Notes: generated from the letters alone by a model not told the origin. Counted from the stretch's first letter, positions 1 to 7,856 are shown. The stretch: 32,097 bases of DNA from an uncultured Dorea sp. (GCA_947388185.1 CANDQP010000029.1:1-32097), one strand, 5' to 3'. Program-made: numbers and translations.

Positions 1-64
1 TAATAAGGCTGAAGGAATTAGGGTTCTGTGGATAAATCTGCGGAAACTCAAGAAAAAGTAAAGA

Positions 65-279
65 TTGTGATTTGGGGTAGAAAGTGTATAATATATAATG
101 TGGAGTGTTAGATGGCGTGGGAACGTATGAGTAATATAGGCAGATATCTAAGGATTTTATGTCTAAAAAGTACGAGTCAAAAAAATCGGCGGAAAAATCG
201 AATTATCAGAATATTCTGTGAATTACTTGCAAAAATGAGGCTGGGAAGCCTTATAAACAGAGGGTTTCCGGAGGGTACT
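65..279 (+). promoter_or_regulatory. CRISPR leader with promoter
   Basis: A plausible sigma-A promoter, TTGTGA (65-70), 16 bases, TATAAT (87-92), lies in AT-rich sequence and points into the array. The roughly 180 bases between it and the first repeat at 280 hold no convincing coding region and are best read as the leader. The leader side is inferred because the repeats on this side are uniform while the right end is degenerate. Bases 1-64 show no gene; a cas gene could end just outside the window. Confidence 0.55.
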
Positions 280-1107
280 GTAGAAATGAGAGAAGCCCGA
301 AGAAGGGCATTGACACATGTACTTGGTCTCTGGCAGCGTTTTAATTTGTGTCGTAGAAATGAGAGAAGCCCGAAGAAGGGCATTGACACATCTTTTGGTA
401 TTGCTGTATAATCAGCAGATTTTTGGTAGAAATGAGAGAAGCCCGAAGAAGGGCATTGACACTAGTTTCTGTATGCTTCCCATTCTTCATCATTCGGAGT
501 AGAAATGAGAGAAGCCCGAAGAAGGGCATTGACACATGCCATTATCTAAATCAGACGCATTACCTTTGTCCCGTAGAAATGAGAGAAGCCCGAAGAAGGG
601 CATTGACACTCATTTTTACACCATCCTCTCTTTTAAGCTACACCGTAGAAATGAGAGAAGCCTGAAGAAGGGCATTGACATACTATGATTGCGGTATTAC
701 GCGTTGACCGCAAGATTTGTAGAAATGAGAGAAGCCCGAAGAAGGGCATTGATACAGACCCGCAACTCACCGTGCGCTATGAAGTTTTCCGTAGAAATGA
801 GAGAAGCCCGAAGAAGGGCATTGACACTTTTCCAAAAATCTCAAAATGGATTTCGCTACTTCTGTAGAAATGAGAGAAGCCCGAAGAAGGGAATTGACAC
901 ATTCCAGTCATTGCGTTCCAAAGCATAGAGTGCATTGTAGAAATGAGAGAAGCCCGAAGAAGGGCATTGACACTTTTAATTTTGAAGTTCCAGCAACTCC
1001 TCTACTCCGCGTAGAAATGAGAGAAGCCCGAAGAAGGGCATTGACATTTTCTTCCTCTTCCTTTATTGATGGGTAGAAAGAAGGAGTTCTATGAAGAACA
1101 CTGATAC
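280..1107 (+). CRISPR. CRISPR array: 11 repeats of 37 bases plus a degenerate end repeat
   Basis: Repeats start at 280, 353, 426, 499, 573, 645, 719, 791, 864, 937 and 1011, each 37 bases, beginning GTAGAAATGAGAGAA and ending ATTGACAC. Spacers are unique and 35-37 bases long. Each repeat carries a GCCC-GAAGAA-GGGC hairpin followed by exactly 8 bases, which is the geometry Cas6 processing leaves as a crRNA 5' handle in type I and III systems. Variants: the 645 repeat has two C-to-T changes, 719 has GATAC, 864 has a C-to-A at the hairpin foot, and 1011 ends in T. A degenerate 35-base repeat follows at 1073-1107 after a short 25-base spacer. Plus-strand transcription is inferred from the handle, the leader promoter and the decay at the right end. 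No cas gene is present in the window, so the type is not assigned. Confidence 0.97.
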
Positions 1108-1171
1108 TCTTCGTTCTCGTCTTTGACTTGGCGTCTGGGAGAGTAGAAAAGAGAAAAGAAAGAACAATTAG

Positions 1172-1437
1172 ATTAATATCAGCAGTAATGATGCCGTCAA
1201 GAAATTTATTCAAATGTTTGACAATCTTACAACCAAACGAGAGATTGAAAAACTGCTTGCAGGTGAGAAAGAACGTTTGGAGTCTTTTGCTTATGACAGG
1301 GTATTTAACACAGCGTGAAAGGGTTGATACAAAGCGATATAAACTTGCGATACCAAATCTGGCAATCCGGGATATTTATCAGACACAGATTATGGAATAT
1401 TTCAAAGAAAGCGTCAAAAAAAGATCATCATATATAT
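1172..1437 (+). pseudogene. Remnant of an AAA-ATPase-like / PD-(D/E)XK family gene
   Basis: Two reading frames together encode a piece of the AAA-ATPase-like family (PF09820-type). Frame one, from 1172, reads DAVKKFIQMF and then REIEKLLAGEKE. After about 1270 the homology continues in the +1 frame with VWSLLLMTGYL, YKLAIPNLAIRDIYQ and MEYFKESVKK. The pattern LL...GYL...IPNL.I is shared with the intact gene at 7914-9491, which has LLVHLGYL and FIPNLEI. There is no start codon, P-loop or nuclease end, so this is an internal fragment with a frameshift. It lies directly after the CRISPR array and runs into a palindrome at 1422-1445. The family assignment is by eye. Confidence 0.6.
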
Positions 1438-1784
1438 GATGATCTAAAACTTCTTTTCCAAGATAGCGTTTTGCTCCACTCAGATATGCGTATAGCTTTT
1501 TTTCTAATATTTCCGTAGATTGGGCAATCAATTTATCCGCAGTTTCTTCTGCCGTGTGAAGTTCTGCCTGGATATCTAACAGGCGGTTTTCAGTCACTTC
1601 TTTATAATTTCGCAGCAATGCAATCTTTTCACGTAATAGATTAATATGATGCGGAGATGGTTCCGATATAGCCGTTTTTTCCATCATTTCGGCCGCGGAT
1701 CCACATGATCAGATCAGATTTTTTATGGACAGGTAATTTCACATTCTGCATCTTTTCGATATATTCATCTAATCTTTTATACAT
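1379..1784 (-). pseudogene. Small helical protein gene, frameshifted at a six-A run
   Basis: A well-formed start exists: AGGAGGA (1794-1800) lies 9 bases before ATG at 1784, giving MYKRLDEYIEKMQNVK and about 48 codons before a stop. At codons 36-37 a run of six A (1675-1680) is met. Removing one A joins this frame to a second open frame that continues through LLREKIALLRNYKEVTENRL and AEETADKLIAQSTEILEKK to 1379. The fused product would be about 134 residues, mostly charged helix with coiled-coil character. The first part is clearly translatable and the second has protein-like composition, so one ancestral gene with a one-base insertion, or a slippage site, is the simplest reading. The last 15-20 codons overlap the AAA remnant on the other strand and may not be original. 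Family not recognised. Confidence 0.5.
1422..1445. repeat. 24-bp perfect palindrome
   Basis: AGATCATCATAT followed by its exact reverse complement gives a 24-base palindrome with no loop. It sits where the plus-strand AAA remnant meets the 3' part of the minus-strand small gene. It may be a recombination scar or part of a transcription end; there is no clear T-run, so terminator function is uncertain. Confidence 0.5.
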
Positions 1785-1803
1785 ATTGACTGATCCTCCT
1801 TAC

Positions 1804-2013
1804 AGTACACCGAATAATAAGTAACCAGCCATATAACTTGCCTGATTTTCCATCTGCGTCGTTGGTCTACACTCCGTTACGATCCGTGCTGAACATGTGC
1901 CGCTGGCACATAGCACTGTCAATCGGCGTAGCGCCTACTACGCCTCATTCCTCCGCCTTGCATATGAAAAATCATTCTGCGTTATATGGCTGGGAACTTA
2001 TTTTAGGTGTACT
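1804..2013. mobile_element. MITE-like element with 33-bp inverted ends
   Basis: The left end (1804-1837, starting AGTACACC and ending CCAGCCATATAAC) is the near-perfect inverted complement of the right end (1981-2013, starting GTTATATGGCTGG and ending GGTGTACT). The pairing continues inward more weakly (TGATTTTCCAT against ATGAAAAATCA). The core contains further hairpins: TGTGCC-GCT-GGCACA and GGCGTAG-CGCCTA-CTACGCC. There is no transposase, and the single 66-codon frame inside is not convincing. Length, terminal inverted repeats and folded core fit a non-autonomous miniature element; no clear target duplication is visible. It ends 4 bases from the ribosome site of the minus-strand gene at 1784. 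Confidence 0.7.
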
Positions 2014-2103
2014 AGATAATTACCAGATTAAGAAGTAATTGTTATTGATTACATGAATCAGCATAATATGAGAAAAATAAAATTTTTTAACAAAAAAAGC
2101 GTC

Positions 2104-2139
2104 TTGAGAATAAGTGTATATATGATAAAATACACTTAT
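2104..2139 (+). promoter_or_regulatory. Promoter with operator-like palindrome
   Basis: TTGAGA (2104-2109), 16 bases, TAAAAT (2126-2131) forms a plausible promoter for the AAA gene at 2218. A perfect 10-base inverted repeat, ATAAGTGTAT (2110-2119) and ATACACTTAT (2130-2139), occupies the spacer and covers the -10. That is where a repressor dimer would block transcription. The function is inferred from position and symmetry. Confidence 0.5.
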
Positions 2140-2217
2140 GGATATGTGGAATTAAGGAAGGAAATATACGGCGGTAAGGCAAGAATTATACTGACATAAG
2201 AAAGTAAGGTGATACTG

Positions 2218-3798
2218 ATGAACAGAACCTTTAATATAATTGGCACCTGCTATCCGGAGGAGCATTATATGGTAGATATGGAGCGTCGATTGAAAGAGAT
2301 AGAAAAATTGGTCGATGATAGGAAATATTTTACTATAAACCGGGCGAGGCAGTATGGGAAGACTACTCTTTTGAATCTCATGGTGCAACATCTTTCTTCG
2401 AAGTATCTGGTGTTTTCTGTCAGTTTCGAGGGTTTGGGCGGTTCTGCTTTTGAAAAGGAAGCTTTTTTTTGCGGCATGATCTGTAAATTGTTATATGATG
2501 CTATACGTTATGATGAAGTTCCGGCAATAGAAGATTCTGTAAAAAATATCATACATGAAGCAGTTCAGGATAATCGTATAGAAGATTTGTTTGCTCTCTC
2601 TGCTATGATATCTGAGATATGCAGTGAGGCAAAGCGTCCTGTTGTCCTGATGATCGATGAGGTCGATCAGGCAAGCGGACATAAGGTATTTCTGGATTTT
2701 TTGGGTATGCTTAGAAGCAAGTATTTAAAAAGAACAACCCGTCCGGTTTTCCAATCTGTAATACTTGCCGGAGTATATGATATCAAGAATCTGAGACAAC
2801 GAATTCGAAAGGATGAGGAGCATCAGTACAACAGTCCATGGAATATCGCGGCGGACTTTTGTGTGGATATGAGTTTCACTGAGGCGGATATTGCCGGAAT
2901 GCTGCAAGATTATGCTGCGGATAGAAATGTGGAGATGGAGATTCATAGTATTGCGGCTGAAATCTACGGGTATACGTCGGGGTATCCGTATCTGGTGTCT
3001 AAGATCTGTAAGCTGATCGACGAAAACAGGGGGAATCAGACAGCAACGGACAGTTGGTCTAAAGAGGGCGTTACAGAGGCAGTAAAGGTACTTTTGAAGG
3101 AGCCAGGTACGTTGTTTGATGATATGCGGAAGAAGATCACGGATTATCCGGAATTAAGGAAGATAATCTATGCGATTCTTTTCAGGGGAGAGGCGTATCC
3201 GTATAATCCGGACAATTTTGCGATTGATATAGGAGCAATGTTCGGTTTTATCGCTGATCAGGACGGACAGGCGGTGATTGCTAACCGGATCTTTGAAACA
3301 AGGCTGTATAATCTCTTTTTATCGGAAGAGATGACGAAGAGCATTACGTATCAGACCGGCGAATTGGAAAAAAATCAGTTCATAAAAAATGGAATGCTGG
3401 ATATGGAACTTGTTTTGAAGAAATTTATACAGCATTTTCATGATGTATATGGAAAGAGTACGGTAAAATTTGTAGAAGAAAATGGGCGACGTATCTTTTT
3501 GCTCTATCTGAAACCAATTATTAATGGTGTTGGGAATTATTATATTGAAGCCCAGACAAGGGATCAGACAAGGACAGATGTTATTGTGGATTATATGGGA
3601 AAGCAGTTTGTGATCGAGGTTAAGATATGGCGGGGGGATGCATATAACAGAAGAGGAGAAAAACAACTGACAGAGTATCTGGATTATTATCATCTGAATT
3701 ACGGATATTTATTAAGCTTTAATTTTAATAAGAATAAAAAAGTTGAGATGAAGAAAATAGTTATAGAAGACAGGACAATACTGGAAGTTGTTGTATAG
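2218..3798 (+). CDS. AAA-like ATPase with C-terminal PD-(D/E)XK nuclease-like domain
   Basis: A 526-residue protein. The N-terminal half is an AAA-like ATPase (AAA_35-type): an atypical P-loop RARQYGKTT at residues 42-50 and a Walker B strand VVLMIDEVD at about 142-150. The C-terminus has the PD-(D/E)XK signature: D454, E467-V-K469 (FVIEVK) and Q483 (EKQLTEY). These proteins are common in gut Clostridia and Bacteroidetes, often in several copies; their role is not established, and defence or mobile-element functions have been suggested. The ATG at 2218 was chosen because AAGGTG lies 7 bases upstream; a GTG at 2209 in the same frame has no good ribosome site. It appears monocistronic, with its own promoter and palindrome. 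Confidence 0.85.
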   Translation: MNRTFNIIGTCYPEEHYMVDMERRLKEIEKLVDDRKYFTINRARQYGKTTLLNLMVQHLSSKYLVFSVSFEGLGGSAFEKEAFFCGMICKLLYDAIRYDEVPAIEDSVKNIIHEAVQDNRIEDLFALSAMISEICSEAKRPVVLMIDEVDQASGHKVFLDFLGMLRSKYLKRTTRPVFQSVILAGVYDIKNLRQRIRKDEEHQYNSPWNIAADFCVDMSFTEADIAGMLQDYAADRNVEMEIHSIAAEIYGYTSGYPYLVSKICKLIDENRGNQTATDSWSKEGVTEAVKVLLKEPGTLFDDMRKKITDYPELRKIIYAILFRGEAYPYNPDNFAIDIGAMFGFIADQDGQAVIANRIFETRLYNLFLSEEMTKSITYQTGELEKNQFIKNGMLDMELVLKKFIQHFHDVYGKSTVKFVEENGRRIFLLYLKPIINGVGNYYIEAQTRDQTRTDVIVDYMGKQFVIEVKIWRGDAYNRRGEKQLTEYLDYYHLNYGYLLSFNFNKNKKVEMKKIVIEDRTILEVVV

Positions 3799-3896
3799 AC
3801 ATTGTGGGCAGTATGGCGGTCATGCGAAGGCGTTGTTACAGGGATTTGCACTGGAGCGGCGCCGTTTTAATTGGATAAAAATTTTTGGAGGATTTG

Positions 3897-4073
3897 TTGA
3901 ATACAGCGAAGGATGCGGTGATTGCATTCTATGAATTAGAGTATGGTCTAGGGCATGAAGTTGAATATCTGTGACAATTAGTCGATACGCCCACATCGCC
4001 GTTGAACTTTTTTCTAGCACTGGCACGAACCAGACAATCCATTCGTTTGATTTCTGACCGGATGGAGCACTAG
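3897..4073 (+). pseudogene. Possible decayed small gene
   Basis: GGAGG lies 8 bases before a TTG at 3897, opening a frame that reads NTAKDAVIAFYELEYGLGHE, stops at TGA (3972-3974), then continues in the same frame for 32 further codons (SPLNFFLALARTRQSIRLIS) to TAG at 4071. One in-frame stop splitting two protein-like stretches suggests a broken small gene. Nothing in it is recognised, and chance is possible. The rest of 3799-4090 shows nothing supportable. Confidence 0.22.
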
Positions 4074-4090
4074 ACGCTTATCGGTAATCC

Positions 4091-4119
4091 TTGTAGAGAT
4101 TGACGCATGATGCTATAAT
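4091..4119 (+). promoter_or_regulatory. Promoter of the beta-galactosidase gene
   Basis: TTGTAG (4091-4096), 17 bases, TATAAT (4114-4119). Transcription would begin near 4126, so an ATG there would be leaderless; this supports the downstream ATG at 4171 as the true start. Confidence 0.6.
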
Positions 4120-4170
4120 GATTACATGAATATGTCAATACATAACAATCCAGATCAGGAGAGTGAATCA

Positions 4171-6237
4171 ATGAGAAAACAACAGAATTTTCAATGGGAA
4201 ACCATATCATTAGGTACTTGTTATTACCCGGAGCATTGGGACAGATCTCTATGGGAAGTGGACTTGAAGCGGATGAAGGCGGCCGGGATCGAGACGATCC
4301 GTATCGGGGAATTTGCCTGGAGCAAGGTGGAGCCGCGGGAAGGGGAATTCACCTATGAGTTCTTTGATGAGTTCCTTAATGTAGTCAGAGCAGCAGATAT
4401 GAAGGTGATATTTGGTACGCCGACGGCAACGCCTCCTGCCTGGCTGACTGAGAAGTATCCGGAAGTGCTCAACTGCCGGATGGACGGGGTGAAGTTCCGG
4501 CACGGCATGCGCAGGCACTATAATTATAATTCACCGGTTTATCAGGAATTGAGCGCCCGTATCGTAGAGAAATTTGCAGGACATTATGCAGCACATCCCA
4601 ATGTGATCGGCTGGCAGATCGATAATGAGATCAACTGCGAGGTGGATGTATTCTATTCGGAGAGCGATACGGCTGCGTTCCGTAAATATCTGCAAGGGAA
4701 ATACGGTACACTGGAGAATCTGAACCGAGAGTTAGGAATGATATTCTGGAATCAGGAGTACACGAGCTGGGATGAGGTCTATGTGCCGCGCACGACCATT
4801 CATAATACCTCGAATCCTCACCTGACTCTGGATTATTACCGGTTTGTATCGGAGAGCGCGATTGCATTCTGCAAGATGCAGAGCGATATTATCAGGAAAT
4901 ATAAGAAGCCGGGAGATTTTATCACGACGAACGGTATGTTTGATCATCTTGATAACCACAGACTGATGGATGAAGCGCTGGATGTATATACTTATGATTC
5001 TTATCCGAATTTTGCATATTGTCTTTCGGAGGATCCGGCACATAACCGTGATTTGAATGATAGGAAATGGAGTAACCATCTGTCCAGGGTTCGGTCAGTC
5101 TGCCCGCATTTTGGAATCATGGAACAGCAGTCAGGGGCAAATGGGTGGAACACCCGAATGGAGGCGCCGGCGCCGAAGCCGGGGCAGATGATGCTCTGGG
5201 CGCTGCAGAGTATTGCCCATGGAGCAGATTATATCAGTTTCTTTCGGTGGCGTACCTGTACAGTGGGAACAGAGATCTACTGGCACGGTATCTTGGATTA
5301 TGATAACCGAGATAACCGCAAGCTTCGGGAAGTGAGGGAGCTTCATGAACGTGTGTGTGCGCTCCGTGATCTTACAGGCGCCGCATATCGGGCGAGCTTT
5401 GGTGTGTTGGAGGATTATGACAATCTATGGGATGCGGATGTGGACGTATGGCACAGGCGGGTAGAGAAGGCAAGCAAGAAAGAGATTTTCGCAGCGTCTC
5501 AATTGAGTCATACACCAATGGATTATGTGCTGCTGACGGACGACACGGAGTATGGGGATTTGAAGGATTATCCGGTGCTGTTCTATCCTCACGGACTGAT
5601 TCTGACGGAGCGAAGAGCGAAGCTTCTAAGAGATTATGTAGAGAAGGGCGGATGTCTCATTATCGGCGCCCGCACAGGGCAGAAGGAGGAGCACGGAAGA
5701 TGTGTGATGATGCCGATGCCGGGGGAACTTGCACAGCTTAGCGGTACGTCCGTGGAAGAATTTACCTTTGTCGGAGCTATGGACGGACAGGTATGTATGG
5801 AGTGGAACGGCAAGAAGCTTGATACAGGCATCTTCAATGATATCCTGGAGACGGAAAAGGAGGATGTGAAGGTGTTGGCTTGTTTTGCGTCCAACTATTA
5901 TGAAGGAAAGCCGGCGCTGACGGAACGTGCGGTCGGAGCGGGAAGGGTGATTCATTTTGGAGGAACGTTTACCAGAGACACCGTGCAGGCATTGCTTAGC
6001 TATCTGGAGATTTTGGAGCCATACAGAGCACAGCTCGAACTTCCGGAAGAATGTGAATTGTGCGTCAGAGAGAAGAATGGGAAACAGTATATTTTCATAT
6101 TGAATTATTCACCTGAGGAGCAAGAGTTTCGGGTAAAGCAGGAGATGAAAGACATGTTTTCAGGAGAGAAAATATGCGGCGCCGTCAGATTGACAGGGTA
6201 TCATGTCTTATGCCTTGAGTCAGTTACCACATTGTAA
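4171..6237 (+). CDS. GH42 beta-galactosidase
   Basis: A 688-residue cytoplasmic glycoside hydrolase, family 42 (retaining), which removes terminal beta-D-galactosyl residues from oligosaccharides. The TIM barrel begins with LGTCYYPEHW and RIGEFAWSKVEP. The acid/base is E153 in WQIDNEIN and the nucleophile is E318 in GIMEQQSG. A middle trimerisation-type domain follows (from about 390), then a beta-rich C-terminus. There is no signal peptide. The cysteine cluster that binds zinc in some GH42 enzymes is not evident; only C102 lies in that area. The ATG at 4171 has AGGAG 9 bases upstream; the ATG at 4126 has no ribosome site. No sugar transporter is adjacent; the next genes are a two-component pair 21 bases downstream, possibly co-transcribed. 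Confidence 0.93.
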   Translation: MRKQQNFQWETISLGTCYYPEHWDRSLWEVDLKRMKAAGIETIRIGEFAWSKVEPREGEFTYEFFDEFLNVVRAADMKVIFGTPTATPPAWLTEKYPEVLNCRMDGVKFRHGMRRHYNYNSPVYQELSARIVEKFAGHYAAHPNVIGWQIDNEINCEVDVFYSESDTAAFRKYLQGKYGTLENLNRELGMIFWNQEYTSWDEVYVPRTTIHNTSNPHLTLDYYRFVSESAIAFCKMQSDIIRKYKKPGDFITTNGMFDHLDNHRLMDEALDVYTYDSYPNFAYCLSEDPAHNRDLNDRKWSNHLSRVRSVCPHFGIMEQQSGANGWNTRMEAPAPKPGQMMLWALQSIAHGADYISFFRWRTCTVGTEIYWHGILDYDNRDNRKLREVRELHERVCALRDLTGAAYRASFGVLEDYDNLWDADVDVWHRRVEKASKKEIFAASQLSHTPMDYVLLTDDTEYGDLKDYPVLFYPHGLILTERRAKLLRDYVEKGGCLIIGARTGQKEEHGRCVMMPMPGELAQLSGTSVEEFTFVGAMDGQVCMEWNGKKLDTGIFNDILETEKEDVKVLACFASNYYEGKPALTERAVGAGRVIHFGGTFTRDTVQALLSYLEILEPYRAQLELPEECELCVREKNGKQYIFILNYSPEEQEFRVKQEMKDMFSGEKICGAVRLTGYHVLCLESVTTL

Positions 6238-6258
6238 GTAATGCAGAAGGTAGATTCC

Positions 6259-6930
6259 ATGCAGAAAATATTAATCGTAGAAGACGACAGAGAGCTTAAC
6301 ATGGCTCTCTGTTATGCAATAGAGAAGAATAAATACACGGCAGTCCAAGCATCTTCCGTCAGAGAAGCCAGGGAAATATACAGAAAAGAAGAAGTGCGGC
6401 TGATCATACTGGATATCAATCTCCCGGACGGAGACGGATTCGGCTTCTGCCGATGGGTGAAGGAACAGAAGAATACTCCTGTATTATTCCTGACAGCACG
6501 GGATATGGAGGAGGACGTATTGGAAGGATATGATCTGGGCGCGGAGGACTACGTGATCAAGCCATTTTCCATGAAAATACTTCTCAGGAAAATAGACGTG
6601 ATCTTGAAACGTGTGAAAAATGATGACGACAGCATTTTTGACGACGGTAATCTGAAGATTGACTTAAATCGGGCGAAGGTATTTATTCTCGGAGAGGAGT
6701 GCAGCGTCACGCCCACCGAGCTGCGTCTTCTGAGGGAGTTCGTACTGAATAAGGAACGGCTTCTCACCTACAGCATTCTCCTGGACCGATTGTGGGAGAA
6801 CGGAGGTCAGTTGATGGACAAGCACGCATTGGCGGTGAATGTCAACCGTCTCAGGGGGAAGATCGAAGATGAGAAGCACAAGTATATTTCAAATGTATAC
6901 GGGATGGGATATCAATGGATTGGTCAGTGA
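6259..6930 (+). CDS. OmpR/PhoB-family response regulator
   Basis: A 223-residue DNA-binding regulator. The receiver domain has the acidic pair at D9/D10 (VEDD), phosphoacceptor D52 (ILDINLPDG), T79 (FLTA) and K101 (EDYVIKPFS). A winged-helix output domain follows, with SVTPTELRLLREFV and the recognition region HALAVNVNRLRGKIE. The start at 6259 is preferred because AGAAGG lies 8 bases upstream; the ATG at 6241 lacks a site. It overlaps the kinase gene by 16 bases, indicating translational coupling. Subfamily and neighbours suggest it controls the FtsX-type ABC transporter at 9654-12870, as in Bce-like modules, although another gene now separates them. Confidence 0.93.
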   Translation: MQKILIVEDDRELNMALCYAIEKNKYTAVQASSVREAREIYRKEEVRLIILDINLPDGDGFGFCRWVKEQKNTPVLFLTARDMEEDVLEGYDLGAEDYVIKPFSMKILLRKIDVILKRVKNDDDSIFDDGNLKIDLNRAKVFILGEECSVTPTELRLLREFVLNKERLLTYSILLDRLWENGGQLMDKHALAVNVNRLRGKIEDEKHKYISNVYGMGYQWIGQ

Positions 6931-7835
6931 TCGTTGCGGTGTCAGCCGCAGGAGCGGCGGTTGCTGCCGTGTGGAGGATGTACCGGCTTAATAGGGATGT
7001 TTATAGGTTTGAAGAGAAGGTTGAGAATGCGCTTGACGATATCATATCCGGGAATGGTATATCGGAAGGAGGGGAAGATATCGCAGATTCTCTCTGGGGC
7101 AAATGCGGGGAAAAGCTCTGGCGGGTGAATCGTATCTGGACGAAGAAGGAAGAGGCGGGAAGACGTGAGAAGGAACTGATGAAGGAGCTGATCTCTGATA
7201 TTTCCCATCAGACTAAGACGCCTATTGCCAATATGAAGCTGTATCTGGAATTCTTGCAGGAAGAAGAACTCTCAGGGAAGGGGCGGGAATTCCTTGGCCA
7301 TCTGGAAGGACAGACGGAGAAGCTGGATTTTCTCTTGCAGAGTATGGTTAAGATGTCCAGGCTGGAGACGGGAATGATTCATATCCGGCAGCAGGAGGCG
7401 AAGCTGTACGAGACGATAGCAGGAGCGGTGGGAGAGATCGTGCCCTTCGCGGCGAAGAAGGGGATAGAGCTGTCCGTAGACTGCGACGAAGATCTTATGG
7501 TAAGGCATGACAGGAAGTGGACGGAGGAAGCAGTCTTCAATGTGTTGGATAATGCGGTAAAATATACGGAATCCGGCGGAAGTATCCATGTTGCGGTGAA
7601 GTGTCAGGAGGTATTTGCGAAGATCAGTGTACGCGATACGGGAAAGGGGATCGCGCCTGAACGTCAGGCGGAGATCTTTACACGTTTTTACAGGGAGCCG
7701 GAGATCCATGATGAGAGCGGCATCGGTATCGGGTTATATCTGGCAAGGAAGATCCTGGAATTGCAGAATGGGTATATCGAGGTGTGGTCACAGGAGGGCG
7801 AAGGTTCGGAGTTCGATCTGTATTTGCCTAATTGA
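6915..7835 (+). CDS. Sensor histidine kinase with minimal N-terminus
   Basis: A 306-residue HisKA/HATPase_c kinase. It has a single N-terminal hydrophobic segment (residues about 4-20) and no extracellular sensor domain. The phosphorylated histidine is H98 in SDISHQTKTPIANMK. The ATP-binding boxes are N213 (NVLDNAVKY), DTGKGI (241-246) and GIGIGLYLAR (269-278). Kinases this stripped-down usually sense through a partner membrane protein, commonly an FtsX-type ABC transporter. That fits the transporter at 9654-12870. The gene overlaps the response regulator, so the two form one unit. Confidence 0.92.
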   Translation: MDWSVIVAVSAAGAAVAAVWRMYRLNRDVYRFEEKVENALDDIISGNGISEGGEDIADSLWGKCGEKLWRVNRIWTKKEEAGRREKELMKELISDISHQTKTPIANMKLYLEFLQEEELSGKGREFLGHLEGQTEKLDFLLQSMVKMSRLETGMIHIRQQEAKLYETIAGAVGEIVPFAAKKGIELSVDCDEDLMVRHDRKWTEEAVFNVLDNAVKYTESGGSIHVAVKCQEVFAKISVRDTGKGIAPERQAEIFTRFYREPEIHDESGIGIGLYLARKILELQNGYIEVWSQEGEGSEFDLYLPN

Positions 7836-7856
7836 ATTAATCAAAAAGGAGTTTCC

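Noticed and set aside
112-1076. Several plus- and minus-strand open frames with a recurring MREARRRALT or KKGIDT peptide
   Set aside because: They are translations of the CRISPR repeats and spacers; the repetition comes from the 37-base repeat, not from a repeat protein.
280-1107. Cas12a-type array, suggested by the ATTTCTAC in the repeat's reverse complement
   Set aside because: The hairpin is not the Cas12a pseudoknot handle, and the 8-base tag after the GCCC/GGGC stem on the plus strand fits Cas6 processing better.
1838-2038. 66-codon plus-strand frame
   Set aside because: It lies in the hairpin-rich core and right end of the MITE-like element, with no ribosome site and no protein-like pattern.
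2209-2217. GTG start for the AAA gene
   Set aside because: No ribosome site upstream; the ATG at 2218 has AAGGTG at the right distance.
3820-4026. 68-codon minus-strand frame
   Set aside because: No ribosome site, low-complexity composition, and it runs antisense through the possible small-gene remnant.
4126-4170. Upstream ATG of the beta-galactosidase
   Set aside because: It coincides with the expected transcription start and has no ribosome site; the added residues are not GH42-like.
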